DNA of 64,000 nt from Patiriisocius sp047731265. GTDB lineage: Bacteria > Bacteroidota > Bacteroidia > Flavobacteriales > Flavobacteriaceae. The stretch is taken from NCBI RefSeq assembly GCF_047731265.1, contig NZ_CP159835.1, forward strand, positions 992,001-1,056,000. The letters are read 5' to 3'. Shown in pieces: positions 17,869-26,054 of the stretch; position 1 is the first letter of the stretch, and every line of letters starts with the position of its first letter. The notes under the pieces were generated by a model that made no database searches, had not been told where the DNA came from, and saw nothing but the letters and a program-made list of their open reading frames with translations. The position numbers and the translations under genes are program-made.

Positions 17869-17965
17869 AAATATCAATAAATTGGATTAATAAAAAATGA
17901 TCTACAGGTTATTTGAAAACAGCTAAAGTTATTTTTTGTTAAAATCAAGTATTGTTATTATTCAG

Positions 17966-18256
17966 CTATTGTGAAAACTGTTTTTTTGCCAATCTTTCTA
18001 AGTCTTGGAATTGTCCTTTGATGAGTGCATCCTTCTTTTTCCTAGTCCACTTCTTAATCTGATGTTCTCGATTAAAAGCATAATCTATGTGTGAGAGAAT
18101 TTCAATAAAAAGCAACTTAACAGGTAATCGCTCGGAAATATATTAATCCCCTTAGCCATTACTATGTCCCCAAAATCGCATGCCTACATCTTTAGTACTA
18201 CCCACATAATAACTATTGTCATTACAGACTAATATATAAACATACGCATTCGCCAT
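17966..18256 (-). pseudogene. GIY-YIG nuclease gene with two in-frame stops
   Basis: From ATG 18256 one frame reads 'MANAYVYILVCNDNSYYVGS', then TKD. The YVYIL and YYVGS parts match the GIY-YIG motif of small UPF0213/YhbQ-like proteins. Two TAA codons (codons 35 and 38) interrupt it after 'RFWGHSNG'. The frame continues 'YISERLPVKLLFIEILSHID' and 'HQIKKWTRKKKDALIKG' to a TAG at 17966. The 96-codon length and C-terminal motifs match the family, so this is a full-length but inactivated gene. Inverted hairpin repeats lie on both sides. Confidence 0.85.
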
Positions 18257-18343
18257 AGTACTAACTTTAAATAAATTTTACAGCACACTATTTTCTTTAA
18301 AACTTCATTCATCTTAACCCCTTTATTAAATGAAACAAAGACG

Positions 18344-18411
18344 CTAAGGTTCCTGAGTGATTTTAGATATAGGCGCAAAAGCGCCTATATCTAAAATTGT
18401 ACCGAAGAACC
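18344..18411 (+). repeat. Hairpin repeat, right copy
   Basis: CTAAGGTTCCTGAGTGA is followed by a perfect 16-bp hairpin (TTTTAGATATAGGCGC at 18361-18376, AAAA loop, complement at 18381-18396), then TTGTACCGAAGAACC. The outer parts match the left copy in opposite orientation; the stem sequence does not. It also lies just past the 3' end of ssb, but no T run follows on the minus strand. Confidence 0.8.
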
Positions 18412-18422
18412 GTAATACAACT

Positions 18423-18755
18423 CTATTTACTCAACATCAACAACTCATTACATACAACCTCTGTCATATATCTTTTATTACCATCCTTGTCGTCCCAAGA
18501 TCTATTCGTAAGTTTTCCTTCAATAGCAATTTCCTGTCCTTTATTTACATAGTTCTCTACTACGTTTACTAGGCCTCCCCAAACTACTACATTGTGCCAG
18601 TAAGCACGTTCTACTTTTTTTCCGTTTTTGTCTTTGTAGCTGTCATCTGTAGCCATAGAAAATTTGGCCATTTTGCTACCATCTTTCAAGGTTACGATTT
18701 CAGGCTCTTGACCCAATCTTCCAATTAACTGTACTTTGTTTCTAAGTGCGTTCAT
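18423..18755 (-). CDS. ssb: Single-stranded DNA-binding protein (short)
   Basis: A 110-residue OB-fold protein. 'NKVQLIGRLGQEPEI' and 'AYWHNVVVWGGLVNVVENYV' are standard SSB motifs, and 'GKEIAIEGKLTNRSW'-like sequence (here 'GQEIAIEGKLTNRSW') completes the fold. It ends right after the OB fold. The flexible tail and acidic DDDIPF-like tip of housekeeping SSB are missing, so it probably lacks the usual partner-docking site and may be an accessory paralogue. It sits in the accessory zone next to the hairpin-flanked GIY-YIG pseudogene. Confidence 0.9.
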   Translation of the reverse strand: MNALRNKVQLIGRLGQEPEIVTLKDGSKMAKFSMATDDSYKDKNGKKVERAYWHNVVVWGGLVNVVENYVNKGQEIAIEGKLTNRSWDDKDGNKRYMTEVVCNELLMLSK

Positions 18756-18889
18756 AATAAATAATTTTAATGTCTATCCCGAGTTTCTTACGAGATCTCT
18801 TAACAGTTATATGTGTCTTTGGGCTCGTCCCGCTAATCACAATGTCAAAAATGAAGTAATCTATTTTTTGTTATTTCATTTCGACACCG

Positions 18890-18897
18890 CAAACCTA
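18890..18897 (-). promoter_or_regulatory. Possible -7 box for ssb
   Basis: The minus strand reads TAGGTTTG, matching TAnnTTTG, and would give ssb a leader of about 130 bases. No -33 element was seen. I see no gene in the rest of 18756-19134. Confidence 0.35.
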
Positions 18898-19134
18898 CGA
18901 TGGCTTTTAAATAAGATTCGGTTGCTACTTATTTACTATCGTTTACAAGTGTTTGTAATCATTTGTTGTCTTTTTTATATTTAAAAATCAATTGATTAAA
19001 AATATTTATTGTTTTTCATAATTCTAAATAAAACACATCGGCGCAAGCATGCTCAGCAGTAAAATCACAAAAAATAAAATTCCAAATTCCAAAAAAAAGA
19101 AGGATACAAGCAACCAAAAAATTAAACCTCCTGA

Positions 19135-19357
19135 GATTCAATAAATGCTGAAACTGCAAAAAAACTACCCCCCGAATTTGCAAAACACAACGACATCCAA
19201 AGCATAGAAAAGATCCAAGCCGCACTCGCCCGTTTAGAGTATATTGACACCGAAAAAGAAGGCCTTATTGAAGAAGTAAAAACCTACTCCCCGCAGACGG
19301 TGATTTTATGGAGCAGAACAAGCTGCGTATTTAGACTTGAAACGATTGATTGGGTAA
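19135..19357 (+). pseudogene. Unrecognised gene fragment with frameshift
   Basis: After a TGA at 19132 one frame stays open and looks protein-like: 'ETAKKLPPEFAKHNDIQSIE', then 'KIQAALARLEYIDTEKEGLI'. Near 19290-19310 it gives way to another frame ending 'GAEQAAYLDLKRLIG' with TAA at 19355-19357. No start codon, signal or known motif is evident. This looks like the 3' remnant of a degraded gene; the family is not recognised. Confidence 0.35.
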
Positions 19358-19410
19358 AATAAGTCATCCTATTAATTTTTTATTAGTTACAAAGAGCACC
19401 TTAAAATTAA

Positions 19411-19800
19411 TTATTCCTCTTCTCTCGATTCAAAATAAGTACATCCTAATATAGGAAGATCATCAAATTCTGTTTCCACAGGAAATTTATGAATAAACTC
19501 ACACACTTCCTCTGGCTTAATAATATGGCAACGTCCCGATTGGCTATCAATTAAGTTTAAAATATCGCCAAAAGCAAGCACAGAAAGTTTTTTACGTCCT
19601 TCTACTCTTTCATCTGTATTATTACGTAATGGTTGCTCTTACTATACTCTGTTATTAAGTTCTGTAACTTCAGAGTCACTTTTAGTTACCTCAGGATTAG
19701 TAACTGCGTTTAAACAACAGTCTTGTATATTTTCGCTATCATCATCTTTATCGCAGCTAAGAACAATAATTGAAAGTAGTATTATAACAATAAATCTCAT
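19411..19800 (-). pseudogene. Small lipoprotein gene with two adjacent stops
   Basis: ATG 19800 opens a lipoprotein signal ('MRFIVIILLSIIVLSC', lipobox cysteine at 16) and an acidic 'DKDDDSENIQDCC' region. Codons 53 and 54 are TAG TAA (19639-19644). The same frame then continues for 75 codons ('RVEGRKKLSVLAFGDILNLI', 'EEVCEFIHKFPVETEFDD') to TAA at 19411. The intact product would have been about 129 residues. The family is not recognised. Confidence 0.7.
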
Positions 19801-20008
19801 TGCTTTAACTTTATTTTGGATTTGTAATTAATGTAATTCGTTCTTTGTGAATGTAATCTCAAATTATATAATAGGTTTCAGAATTCAATATTTATTTTAA
19901 ACTTAGGTGCAATAAGTTTAAAGAACCAACAAATCTAAAGTTGCTGGGTGATTTCTATGACACCATTAACATTCTAGAGATTGCATTGATATAAATCGCA
20001 TAACGAAA

Positions 20009-20067
20009 CTAAGGCTGACGAGTGTTTTTTGAATGCCAAAAACATTAAAAAAATTGTACCGAAGCAC
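20009..20067 (+). repeat. Hairpin repeat, third degenerate copy
   Basis: CTAAGGCTGACGAGTG is followed by TTTTTTGAATG / CATTAAAAAA pairing around a short loop, then ATTGTACCGAAGCAC. Order and outer sequences match the copies at 17756-17822 and 18344-18411, with yet another stem. It is the only structure I see in the 365-bp gap 19801-20165, apart from an 11-bp direct repeat (ACGAATACTAA at 20066 and 20087). Confidence 0.6.
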
Positions 20068-20165
20068 GAATACTAATTCATCCCCAACGAATACTAAAGC
20101 AGCACCTAAAAGCCTTAGAAGGCTCGGTATTTTTACTTTAGTAATCACATTTAAACACATACAAA

Positions 20166-20726
20166 ATGAAAAATTTAATTTTAATATTCGTGCTTTTATT
20201 AGGCTTCCAATATCTAACTGCTCAAGAATTCACGCCTTCAAAAGATTATTTTATATCCTTACAAAGTACGCTTGCAGAGGACGAACTAGAACAACAACAA
20301 GCTGTCCTAAACCTTAAAGATGATGCGTCAAAAGAAATCACTTATTTCCCAATTGCTCACAGTGAAGCCATCGCATCTATAGAAATTTCAACAATAGAAA
20401 ACCCAAATCTCAAGGGAGTGAAAAAAATTTTAAAAGTTGATATCATCTATTTAGAATATTGCAAATACATCATTTCAAATTACATTATCGAAACAGAAAA
20501 TGGCGCTTTTATAAATCTTCCAATGCTTACTAATGAAGTTTGTAACGATTCGAAAAGTGAATTTGTTTACCTTTTCCCGTCTCAAGAATTTGGTAAAGAC
20601 AATACTATTATTACTGCTCAAATTACGCTAGAAAATTCTCAAATCACAATGGTTGACACTGAAGACACACTTATATGGAATGATGATAGCTATGGAACTT
20701 CAGGATATATATATCAGGACTTTTAA
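20166..20726 (+). CDS. Hypothetical secreted protein
   Basis: A 186-residue protein with a clear signal peptide ('MKNLILIFVLLLGFQYLTAQ'). The mature part is acidic and mixed alpha/beta in appearance, with two cysteines ('EYCKYIIS', 'NEVCNDSKSE') and no motif I recognise. It ends with a Tyr/Gly/Ser-rich tail. It lies among decayed genes but is itself uninterrupted. Periplasmic or surface location is inferred from the signal peptide alone. Confidence 0.65.
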   Translation: MKNLILIFVLLLGFQYLTAQEFTPSKDYFISLQSTLAEDELEQQQAVLNLKDDASKEITYFPIAHSEAIASIEISTIENPNLKGVKKILKVDIIYLEYCKYIISNYIIETENGAFINLPMLTNEVCNDSKSEFVYLFPSQEFGKDNTIITAQITLENSQITMVDTEDTLIWNDDSYGTSGYIYQDF

Positions 20727-20773
20727 ATTATAAAGTGAATGTCCCAACCCAACCTCATCTAGCACTAAATAAG

Positions 20774-20856
20774 AAACAAAACCTTTAAAATGAAGGGCAT
20801 AATAACCTCCCCTTGAAAGGGCTGTTGCGATCTTATTTTAAAAACAAAACCTTTAA
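20774..20856 (+). repeat. 15-bp direct repeat around a gene's 5' end
   Basis: AAACAAAACCTTTAA occurs at 20774-20788 and again at 20842-20856. The 53 bp between them include CCTCCCCTTGAAAGGG, a type of sequence common in Bacteroidota intergenic repeats. The second copy is inside the reading frame of the next gene. A small insertion with target duplication, or a segmental duplication, could explain this. Confidence 0.5.
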
Positions 20857-21666
20857 TGTTGTAGAGGGTTTTTATTCCCTAGAAGAAATGATAACTTATT
20901 TTAATAAACAAGAACTATCGCATCAAGAAATACATATCGTTTCGCATAGAAATCCTTGGGCAGGAATATCCCTAAAAACAAGTAAAGAAGGTGTTGGAGT
21001 ATCAGTAAATTCAATTTCTCAAACAGCACTACCCAAACTAAAAAACAACAGTACTTGTGAAAAAATAATCGTTTTTCATTCGGGTGGTTTGGGAGAAAGT
21101 AAGGCGCTGTTATTTAAGTTAAAAGAAGTTTTTAGAGCGCGTACTTCAACAAAAATAGGGGCATCAAAGTACTTTAATGTTTTCGGTGGAAAATATGCCG
21201 ACCACTATCTAGCAAAACCATATTATGTTTTTTATCCAACTGCATATTCTCCTGGGCCAATGTCCCTGTCACAAGAAATCAAAACACAATGTCCCATGAA
21301 TCAGATTGATTGGTTCACCGCTTTAAAAGCAAGAGAAGAAACAGCTTTAGACCAAGTGTTTTCGCATCGATTTAATATCCCTATAGAATACGAGTTTCAA
21401 TTTAGTAAAAAACAAGACATCCCAACTCTAAAAGACAAAGACGCTGTTATGGATTTCGTGAGTGAAGAGGAACAATTGGCAATGGTATTATATGACTTAG
21501 GCATCCCAATAGAGAAATATCGCTGGAGTACAAAAACTAAAGGAAATGAACTCAAAATTGAAGGAAAACTACAGCACTCAAGGTCTTAGAGCCTGCAATG
21601 GATCTTCAAGATCTTGGAAATTATATGGCGACGAATATTGAAAATTTAAAAATATCTTTAGATTAA
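20813..21666 (+). pseudogene. Hypothetical gene, doubtful start and 3' frameshift
   Basis: The frame begins with TTG at 20813 and has no ATG near its start; the 15-bp direct repeat lies across this end. It is open to 21589 ('HQEIHIVSHRNPWAGISLK', 'EKIIVFHSGGLGESKALLF'). Just before that stop a second frame takes over and continues convincingly ('LEPAMDLQDLGNYMATNIEN') to TAA at 21664-21666, implying a one-base shift near 21565. The product would have been about 284 residues with no signal peptide. Family not recognised. It may still yield a slightly truncated protein. Confidence 0.55.
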
Positions 21667-21769
21667 ATATAAAACACCTCCCTCAATCAATTCTTCAAAC
21701 AAGTACTGTAACCCCCAAAATTTGAATGGGAGGTTGGATAGAGAGATAATTTCAACCTAAGATTATAAC

Positions 21770-21777
21770 TATCTTTG
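21770..21777 (+). promoter_or_regulatory. TAnnTTTG -7 box touching the kinase start
   Basis: TATCTTTG ends only 7 bases before the TTG start at 21785, so the predicted transcript would have almost no leader. Confidence 0.5.
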
Positions 21778-21784
21778 TTTTACT

Positions 21785-22975
21785 TTGAAAAAACTCTTTA
21801 TACTATTTATATTTTTTAGCTGTGACCTAGCCACTTCCCAAACAAACGAGGTCCGTTCGTATACGATTGAAGACGGCTTGCCACAATCTCAAGTCTACGC
21901 TATTGCTCAAGACAGTATTGGGTATTTATGGCTAGGTACACAAGGCGGCGGAATAGCAAAATTTGATGGGGACGATTTCACCGTCTATAATGAAGGTAAC
22001 GGCCTCACCTCAAATTATATAGAATCTCTCTTAGTGTTGGGCAACCAACTTTTTATTGGCACCAAAAAAGGGCTTTCGGTACTAACAAAAAATAAATTTA
22101 CGCCTTTTATAAGTCCACAGATTAATGCCCTTTATCATCACGAGGGCATCGTTTATGCAGCTACTGCTTCTGGTATTTATAGTTATGTAAGCGATGAGGG
22201 GTTTCAAAAAATAGCGTTAAGTGAGGAGGTAAATACCGCTTTCATAAATGATGTTTTGTACGATGGATCTCATTTTTGGATTGCCGCAAATTCTGGGCTC
22301 TATAAAACCAAAAGTCTTTTTCAACGGAGTCCAATTTCCATATTAGAAACGCTAGCATTTCCATCGCTTGCAAAATATGGCGACTATGTCTTTGCTGCTT
22401 CATTTGCAGACGGTATTTTAGTGTACGACATTTCTGAAAAGCAGCGGCAAAGAGTTGTTCTTGCACAACCACTACAAATTCAATCACTAGCCATTTTAGA
22501 AGAGCAACTTTGGGTATGTACAAATCAAGGAGTTACTATAATAGATGCTAAAAGCCTGCAGTTTCAAAAGTCAATTGGTAGTCAAAATGGCCTTACTGTA
22601 TCGCATGTTAGGGAGAGTTTTATGGACCGTCAAGGCAACGTTTGGCTTGGTACTAGCGGCGGTGGACTGTATCATTATTTTCCTAACGAATTTACTCATT
22701 TTGACAGAGACACCGGCTTGCCTGGAAACAGAATTTATGCTGCCGAAGCTACAAAAAATAAAATATGGTTTTCAGTTTCTGAAAATGGGCTGGTATATAT
22801 CGACTCGCTAGGAATCCATAAACTTCCAAAAATAGAAGGTCTTGAAGGTGTAAAAATAAAAACGATCACTAGCGATGCTAATGAAAATATATGGGCAGGC
22901 TCTGAAGGAAAAGGCTTGCTCTATAGGCATACAAAAACCTACGATAGTATTATAGTTCGGGGAAGAATTTTATGA
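21785..22975 (+). CDS. Sensor kinase propeller half (N-terminal), frameshifted
   Basis: Starts at TTG 21785, because 'MKKLFILFIFFSCDLATSQ' is a signal peptide and no ATG lies near. The rest is repeated two-component-regulator propeller blades, with hallmarks 'GLPQSQVYAIAQDSIGYLWL', 'GNGLTSNYIESLL' and 'DRQGNVWLGTSGGG'. It stops at residue 396 in mid-propeller. The downstream kinase gene overlaps by 4 bp (ATGA) and continues the blades in the next frame. Together they make about 1000 residues, the normal size of this kinase class, so a one-base shift in the GGGG run at 22959-22962 is the likely cause. Confidence 0.8.
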   Translation: MKKLFILFIFFSCDLATSQTNEVRSYTIEDGLPQSQVYAIAQDSIGYLWLGTQGGGIAKFDGDDFTVYNEGNGLTSNYIESLLVLGNQLFIGTKKGLSVLTKNKFTPFISPQINALYHHEGIVYAATASGIYSYVSDEGFQKIALSEEVNTAFINDVLYDGSHFWIAANSGLYKTKSLFQRSPISILETLAFPSLAKYGDYVFAASFADGILVYDISEKQRQRVVLAQPLQIQSLAILEEQLWVCTNQGVTIIDAKSLQFQKSIGSQNGLTVSHVRESFMDRQGNVWLGTSGGGLYHYFPNEFTHFDRDTGLPGNRIYAAEATKNKIWFSVSENGLVYIDSLGIHKLPKIEGLEGVKIKTITSDANENIWAGSEGKGLLYRHTKTYDSIIVRGRIL

Positions 22976-24792
22976 ATATGATCTTTGAAACAGTCGTTAT
23001 TTCCAAAACACAAAATTTTGTTTTAACCACTAAAGATGGGCTTCCATCAGATTGGATTCGATCTGTTTTAGTTAGGAATGACACCATTTGGGTTGCTACC
23101 TATTCTAGCGGGATAGCTAAATTAACCTTTGACATCCAACAGAAAAAAGCGATCATTCATAAAGTTTTTAATGATAAAGATGGTATCCAAGAATTATCCA
23201 TTCGAGACATTAGTTTTGATGCCAATGGTAGGCTTTGGTATAGTACATTATCTGGACAGATTGGAAATATTAAAGATAACACCGTAACTCATTTGGGCCG
23301 GATCGTTAAAGTTTCTACTCCTATAAACACCCTTTTATTTAGAGATAACACACTCTTTTTAGGAACTGCAGATAGCGGCATTTGGTATAGCACAGACGTC
23401 AATTATTCTAAATTCGTTCCTCTCAAAGGCGCAAAACAAGCCTCTTCAAAAAACAGTTATCAACTCATTTTTGATGGGGAAGGAAATCTTTGGACAGGAA
23501 GCGAAAGAGGAGTTGATAAATTGGTTTTAAACACTAAAAATGAATTAATTGATGTCTTTCATTATGGTAGGAATGATGGTTTTTTAGGAATTGAGACCTG
23601 TCTAAATGCAGTTACCCGTGATGCAGATGGCAACCTATGGTTTGGCGCTATTTATGGCTTTACAAAATACGATGCCTCTAAAAACAGTACTGAAAAGATA
23701 GTCGTTCCCTCTATTGCGTTTGAAGAAGTTAGGGTAGGGTATAAATTATTAGATTCTATTAACGACCTAAAGTGGAAAGGAAAAAAACTGCAATTAACTC
23801 CAGAAGAAAATCAAGTGTCTTTTAGCTATCGCAGCGTAGACCTCAACCACCCAAATACAGTTCAGTACCGCTATAAATTGGATGAAAAAAAATGGAGCCC
23901 TTGGAGTAAAATAAATCAACAGAGTTTCCCAGAGTTAACTTTTGGCGATCATACCTTTTCAGCTCAATCGCGCAATTATCGTTGGCAAGAAAGCACCCCT
24001 GTGAGTTTCAATTTTTATATAGAAACACCACTTTTTAAAAAGGATTGGTTTCAATGGCTTAGTGCATTTATTTTAGTGAGTCTTATTTTAATAATTGTTA
24101 TAAAGTACATCAAGACAATCAAAAAAAGAAATGCCGAAACCCAGCAACAACTTCAGCTTGAAAATCATTTACTAACACTGGAGCAAAAAGCATTGCGCTT
24201 GCAAATGAATCCTCATTTTATTTTCAATGTTCTTAACGGAATTAAAGCAATGGGAACGAGTGATACTAAAAAAATGAACACAACAATTAATAGTTTTGCA
24301 AACTTACTTCGCGGTATTTTAAACAACTCTCGAAAAGACACTATTAGTCTTTCACAAGAAATAGAAACGCTTAAAAATTATATTGAAGTAGAACAGTTGA
24401 TGGCGCAAAAATCTTTTGAATTTAGTATCAAAACTGAAATTGAAATGGACGCTGAAGAAATTCTAATTCCACCTATGCTAATACAACCCTTTGTTGAAAA
24501 CGCGATACGACACGGTATTTTAAAAAGTAATACTGAAGGAAAGTTAACGGTGCGTTTTAAGACTGATGTACCGTTTTTACATTGTATTGTTATAGATAAT
24601 GGACCTGGAATTTATCATTCGCAACAGAACAAAACAACAACAAGTCATCAATCTGTGGGACTAGATGTGACTAGAGAGCGCATTGAATCGCTTTCAGGAA
24701 AAGGTTCATTGAACATTCAAGAATTAAAAGAAAACACTACTATTGTAGGGACTAAAGTTGAATTTAGAATTCCATTAGAAACAGATTTTTGA
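22972..24792 (+). CDS. LytS-type histidine kinase half (C-terminal)
   Basis: 606 residues: more propeller blades ('GLPSDWIRSVLVRNDTIWVA', 'DADGNLWFGAIYGFTKYD'), a Y_Y_Y domain (about 250-340), one membrane span ('WLSAFILVSLILIIVIKYI'), a coiled coil, then the LytS kinase with phospho-acceptor His in 'QMNPHFIFNVLNG' and ATP-binding 'ENAIRHGIL' and 'DNGPGI'. It has no signal peptide, so its propeller blades could not reach the periplasm unless joined to the upstream half. It acts with the LytTR regulator 190 bp downstream. Confidence 0.82.
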   Translation: MNMIFETVVISKTQNFVLTTKDGLPSDWIRSVLVRNDTIWVATYSSGIAKLTFDIQQKKAIIHKVFNDKDGIQELSIRDISFDANGRLWYSTLSGQIGNIKDNTVTHLGRIVKVSTPINTLLFRDNTLFLGTADSGIWYSTDVNYSKFVPLKGAKQASSKNSYQLIFDGEGNLWTGSERGVDKLVLNTKNELIDVFHYGRNDGFLGIETCLNAVTRDADGNLWFGAIYGFTKYDASKNSTEKIVVPSIAFEEVRVGYKLLDSINDLKWKGKKLQLTPEENQVSFSYRSVDLNHPNTVQYRYKLDEKKWSPWSKINQQSFPELTFGDHTFSAQSRNYRWQESTPVSFNFYIETPLFKKDWFQWLSAFILVSLILIIVIKYIKTIKKRNAETQQQLQLENHLLTLEQKALRLQMNPHFIFNVLNGIKAMGTSDTKKMNTTINSFANLLRGILNNSRKDTISLSQEIETLKNYIEVEQLMAQKSFEFSIKTEIEMDAEEILIPPMLIQPFVENAIRHGILKSNTEGKLTVRFKTDVPFLHCIVIDNGPGIYHSQQNKTTTSHQSVGLDVTRERIESLSGKGSLNIQELKENTTIVGTKVEFRIPLETDF

Positions 24793-24983
24793 TGTCCCCC
24801 ACCAAACTTTTTTTAGCTAAATTATAAAATAAATTGACTCCTATGAAGGGGGATTTTTGGATATTGAGAGTAATTAAATTGAAACCTAAATTTTAGAAAA
24901 GAGTCTTCAAAAGTAGGTATATTCGAAATACAAAACTTCGACAACCCAGAACTTGGAACATTAAACCTGAAACTTAAAATCCT

Positions 24984-25733
24984 ATGTTAACTGCTATTAT
25001 TATTGAAGACATGCCAGATGCTCTTGCACTATTACAAAATGAGCTAAAAGAAAATCACAGTGATATTGATGTTATTGGCACGGGACAAAGTGTCGTGGAG
25101 GCGGCTAAAATTCTCCGAAAGCATACTCCAGACATACTATTCTTAGATATTATGTTGGGAGATGGTACTGGTTTTGACGTCCTTGAAATATTTCCAGATC
25201 TCGCGAGCAAAATTATTTTTGTAACCGCGAGCGATGAATTTGCATTGCGTGCATTTAAGTTTGCAGCGATTGATTATGTATTAAAGCCTTATTCCAGCGA
25301 AGACTTATCGATGGCAATTGGTCGTGCTAAAGAGCAACTACAGCCTAATAAAGAACGAATTTCTATTTTAAAAGAAACACTTGCTAAACCAGAAGCAAAA
25401 CCTGGTAAAATTTCACTACATACTTTAGACAAAATAATCATTGTGAGTTTAAATGACATTGTTCGCTGCGAAGCAGATAGTAATAACACAAAATTTCACT
25501 TACAAGATGGAAAGAGAATTTTCGTGACGAAGACACTTAAGTATTTTGCAGATATGTTACAGTCTTACGAATTTTTAAGAGTGCACCAAAGCCATCTGGT
25601 AAACCAGCAATGCATCGATGCTTTTATTAAAACAGACGGGGGTTATTTATTATTAAAAAATAAAGAAACCATTCCTGTTTCTGTTCGCAAAAAAAGTGAA
25701 GTCATTGAAGTGCTGGGTAGAATGCACGGCTAA
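24984..25733 (+). CDS. LytTR-family response regulator
   Basis: A 249-residue regulator. The receiver domain (1-~120) has acidic residues in 'IIIEDMPDA', the phospho-acceptor Asp55 in 'ILFLDIMLGDGTG', Thr in 'IIFVTASDE' and Lys in 'YVLKPYSSED'. The LytTR DNA-binding domain (about 140-245) shows 'DIVRCEADSNNTKFHL' and 'FLRVHQSHLVN'. It is the expected partner of the LytS-type kinase just upstream. Target genes are unknown. Confidence 0.93.
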   Translation: MLTAIIIEDMPDALALLQNELKENHSDIDVIGTGQSVVEAAKILRKHTPDILFLDIMLGDGTGFDVLEIFPDLASKIIFVTASDEFALRAFKFAAIDYVLKPYSSEDLSMAIGRAKEQLQPNKERISILKETLAKPEAKPGKISLHTLDKIIIVSLNDIVRCEADSNNTKFHLQDGKRIFVTKTLKYFADMLQSYEFLRVHQSHLVNQQCIDAFIKTDGGYLLLKNKETIPVSVRKKSEVIEVLGRMHG

Positions 25734-25757
25734 GAGATTGAGGATACTAGATCTATT

Positions 25758-25892
25758 CTAGCGTTTTTGGAATTCCTTTTTAAGGTTATGCTCTTTTTTT
25801 ATAACAGACCCCTTGATAGCTGGCATTGTTTGAAATGTTAAAAAAGCCATTTGATCTATGACCTGTTTTACATATAATTCTGTTTTCAACAT
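25758..25892 (-). CDS. Possible 44-residue protein
   Basis: A short frame from ATG 25892 to TAG 25758 encodes a basic, helical-looking peptide ('MLKTELYVKQVIDQMAFLTF', ending 'HNLKKEFQKR'). It lies in the 321-bp gap between the response regulator and the TonB receptor, beyond the receptor's terminator. No family is recognised and no promoter is evident, so this is tentative. Confidence 0.25.
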   Translation of the reverse strand: MLKTELYVKQVIDQMAFLTFQTMPAIKGSVIKKEHNLKKEFQKR

Positions 25893-25907
25893 AATATTAA
25901 AATAAAA

Positions 25908-25941
25908 AACCATCGGGAATCTCCTCAAACCCCCAATGGTT
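25908..25941 (-). terminator. Terminator of the porZ-recO-TonB receptor unit
   Basis: AACCAT and GGG (25908-25917) pair with CCCC and ATGGTT (25931-25941). On the minus strand the stem is followed by TTTTTTATTTT. It sits 114 bp beyond the TonB receptor stop. Confidence 0.65.
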
Positions 25942-26054
25942 ATGGTTGTGTGATTGTTTTAATTCGCCCACACAAATTTGGTTTAGTTACATGCCAAATA
26001 TATCCTTAACGATTAAGATTGACAATAGGTGAAAACCCCTATTTTTTAAAAAAC

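Noticed and set aside
18736..18984. 82-residue plus-strand frame over the ssb leader
   Set aside because: It overlaps the start of ssb on the other strand and has no recognisable protein features.
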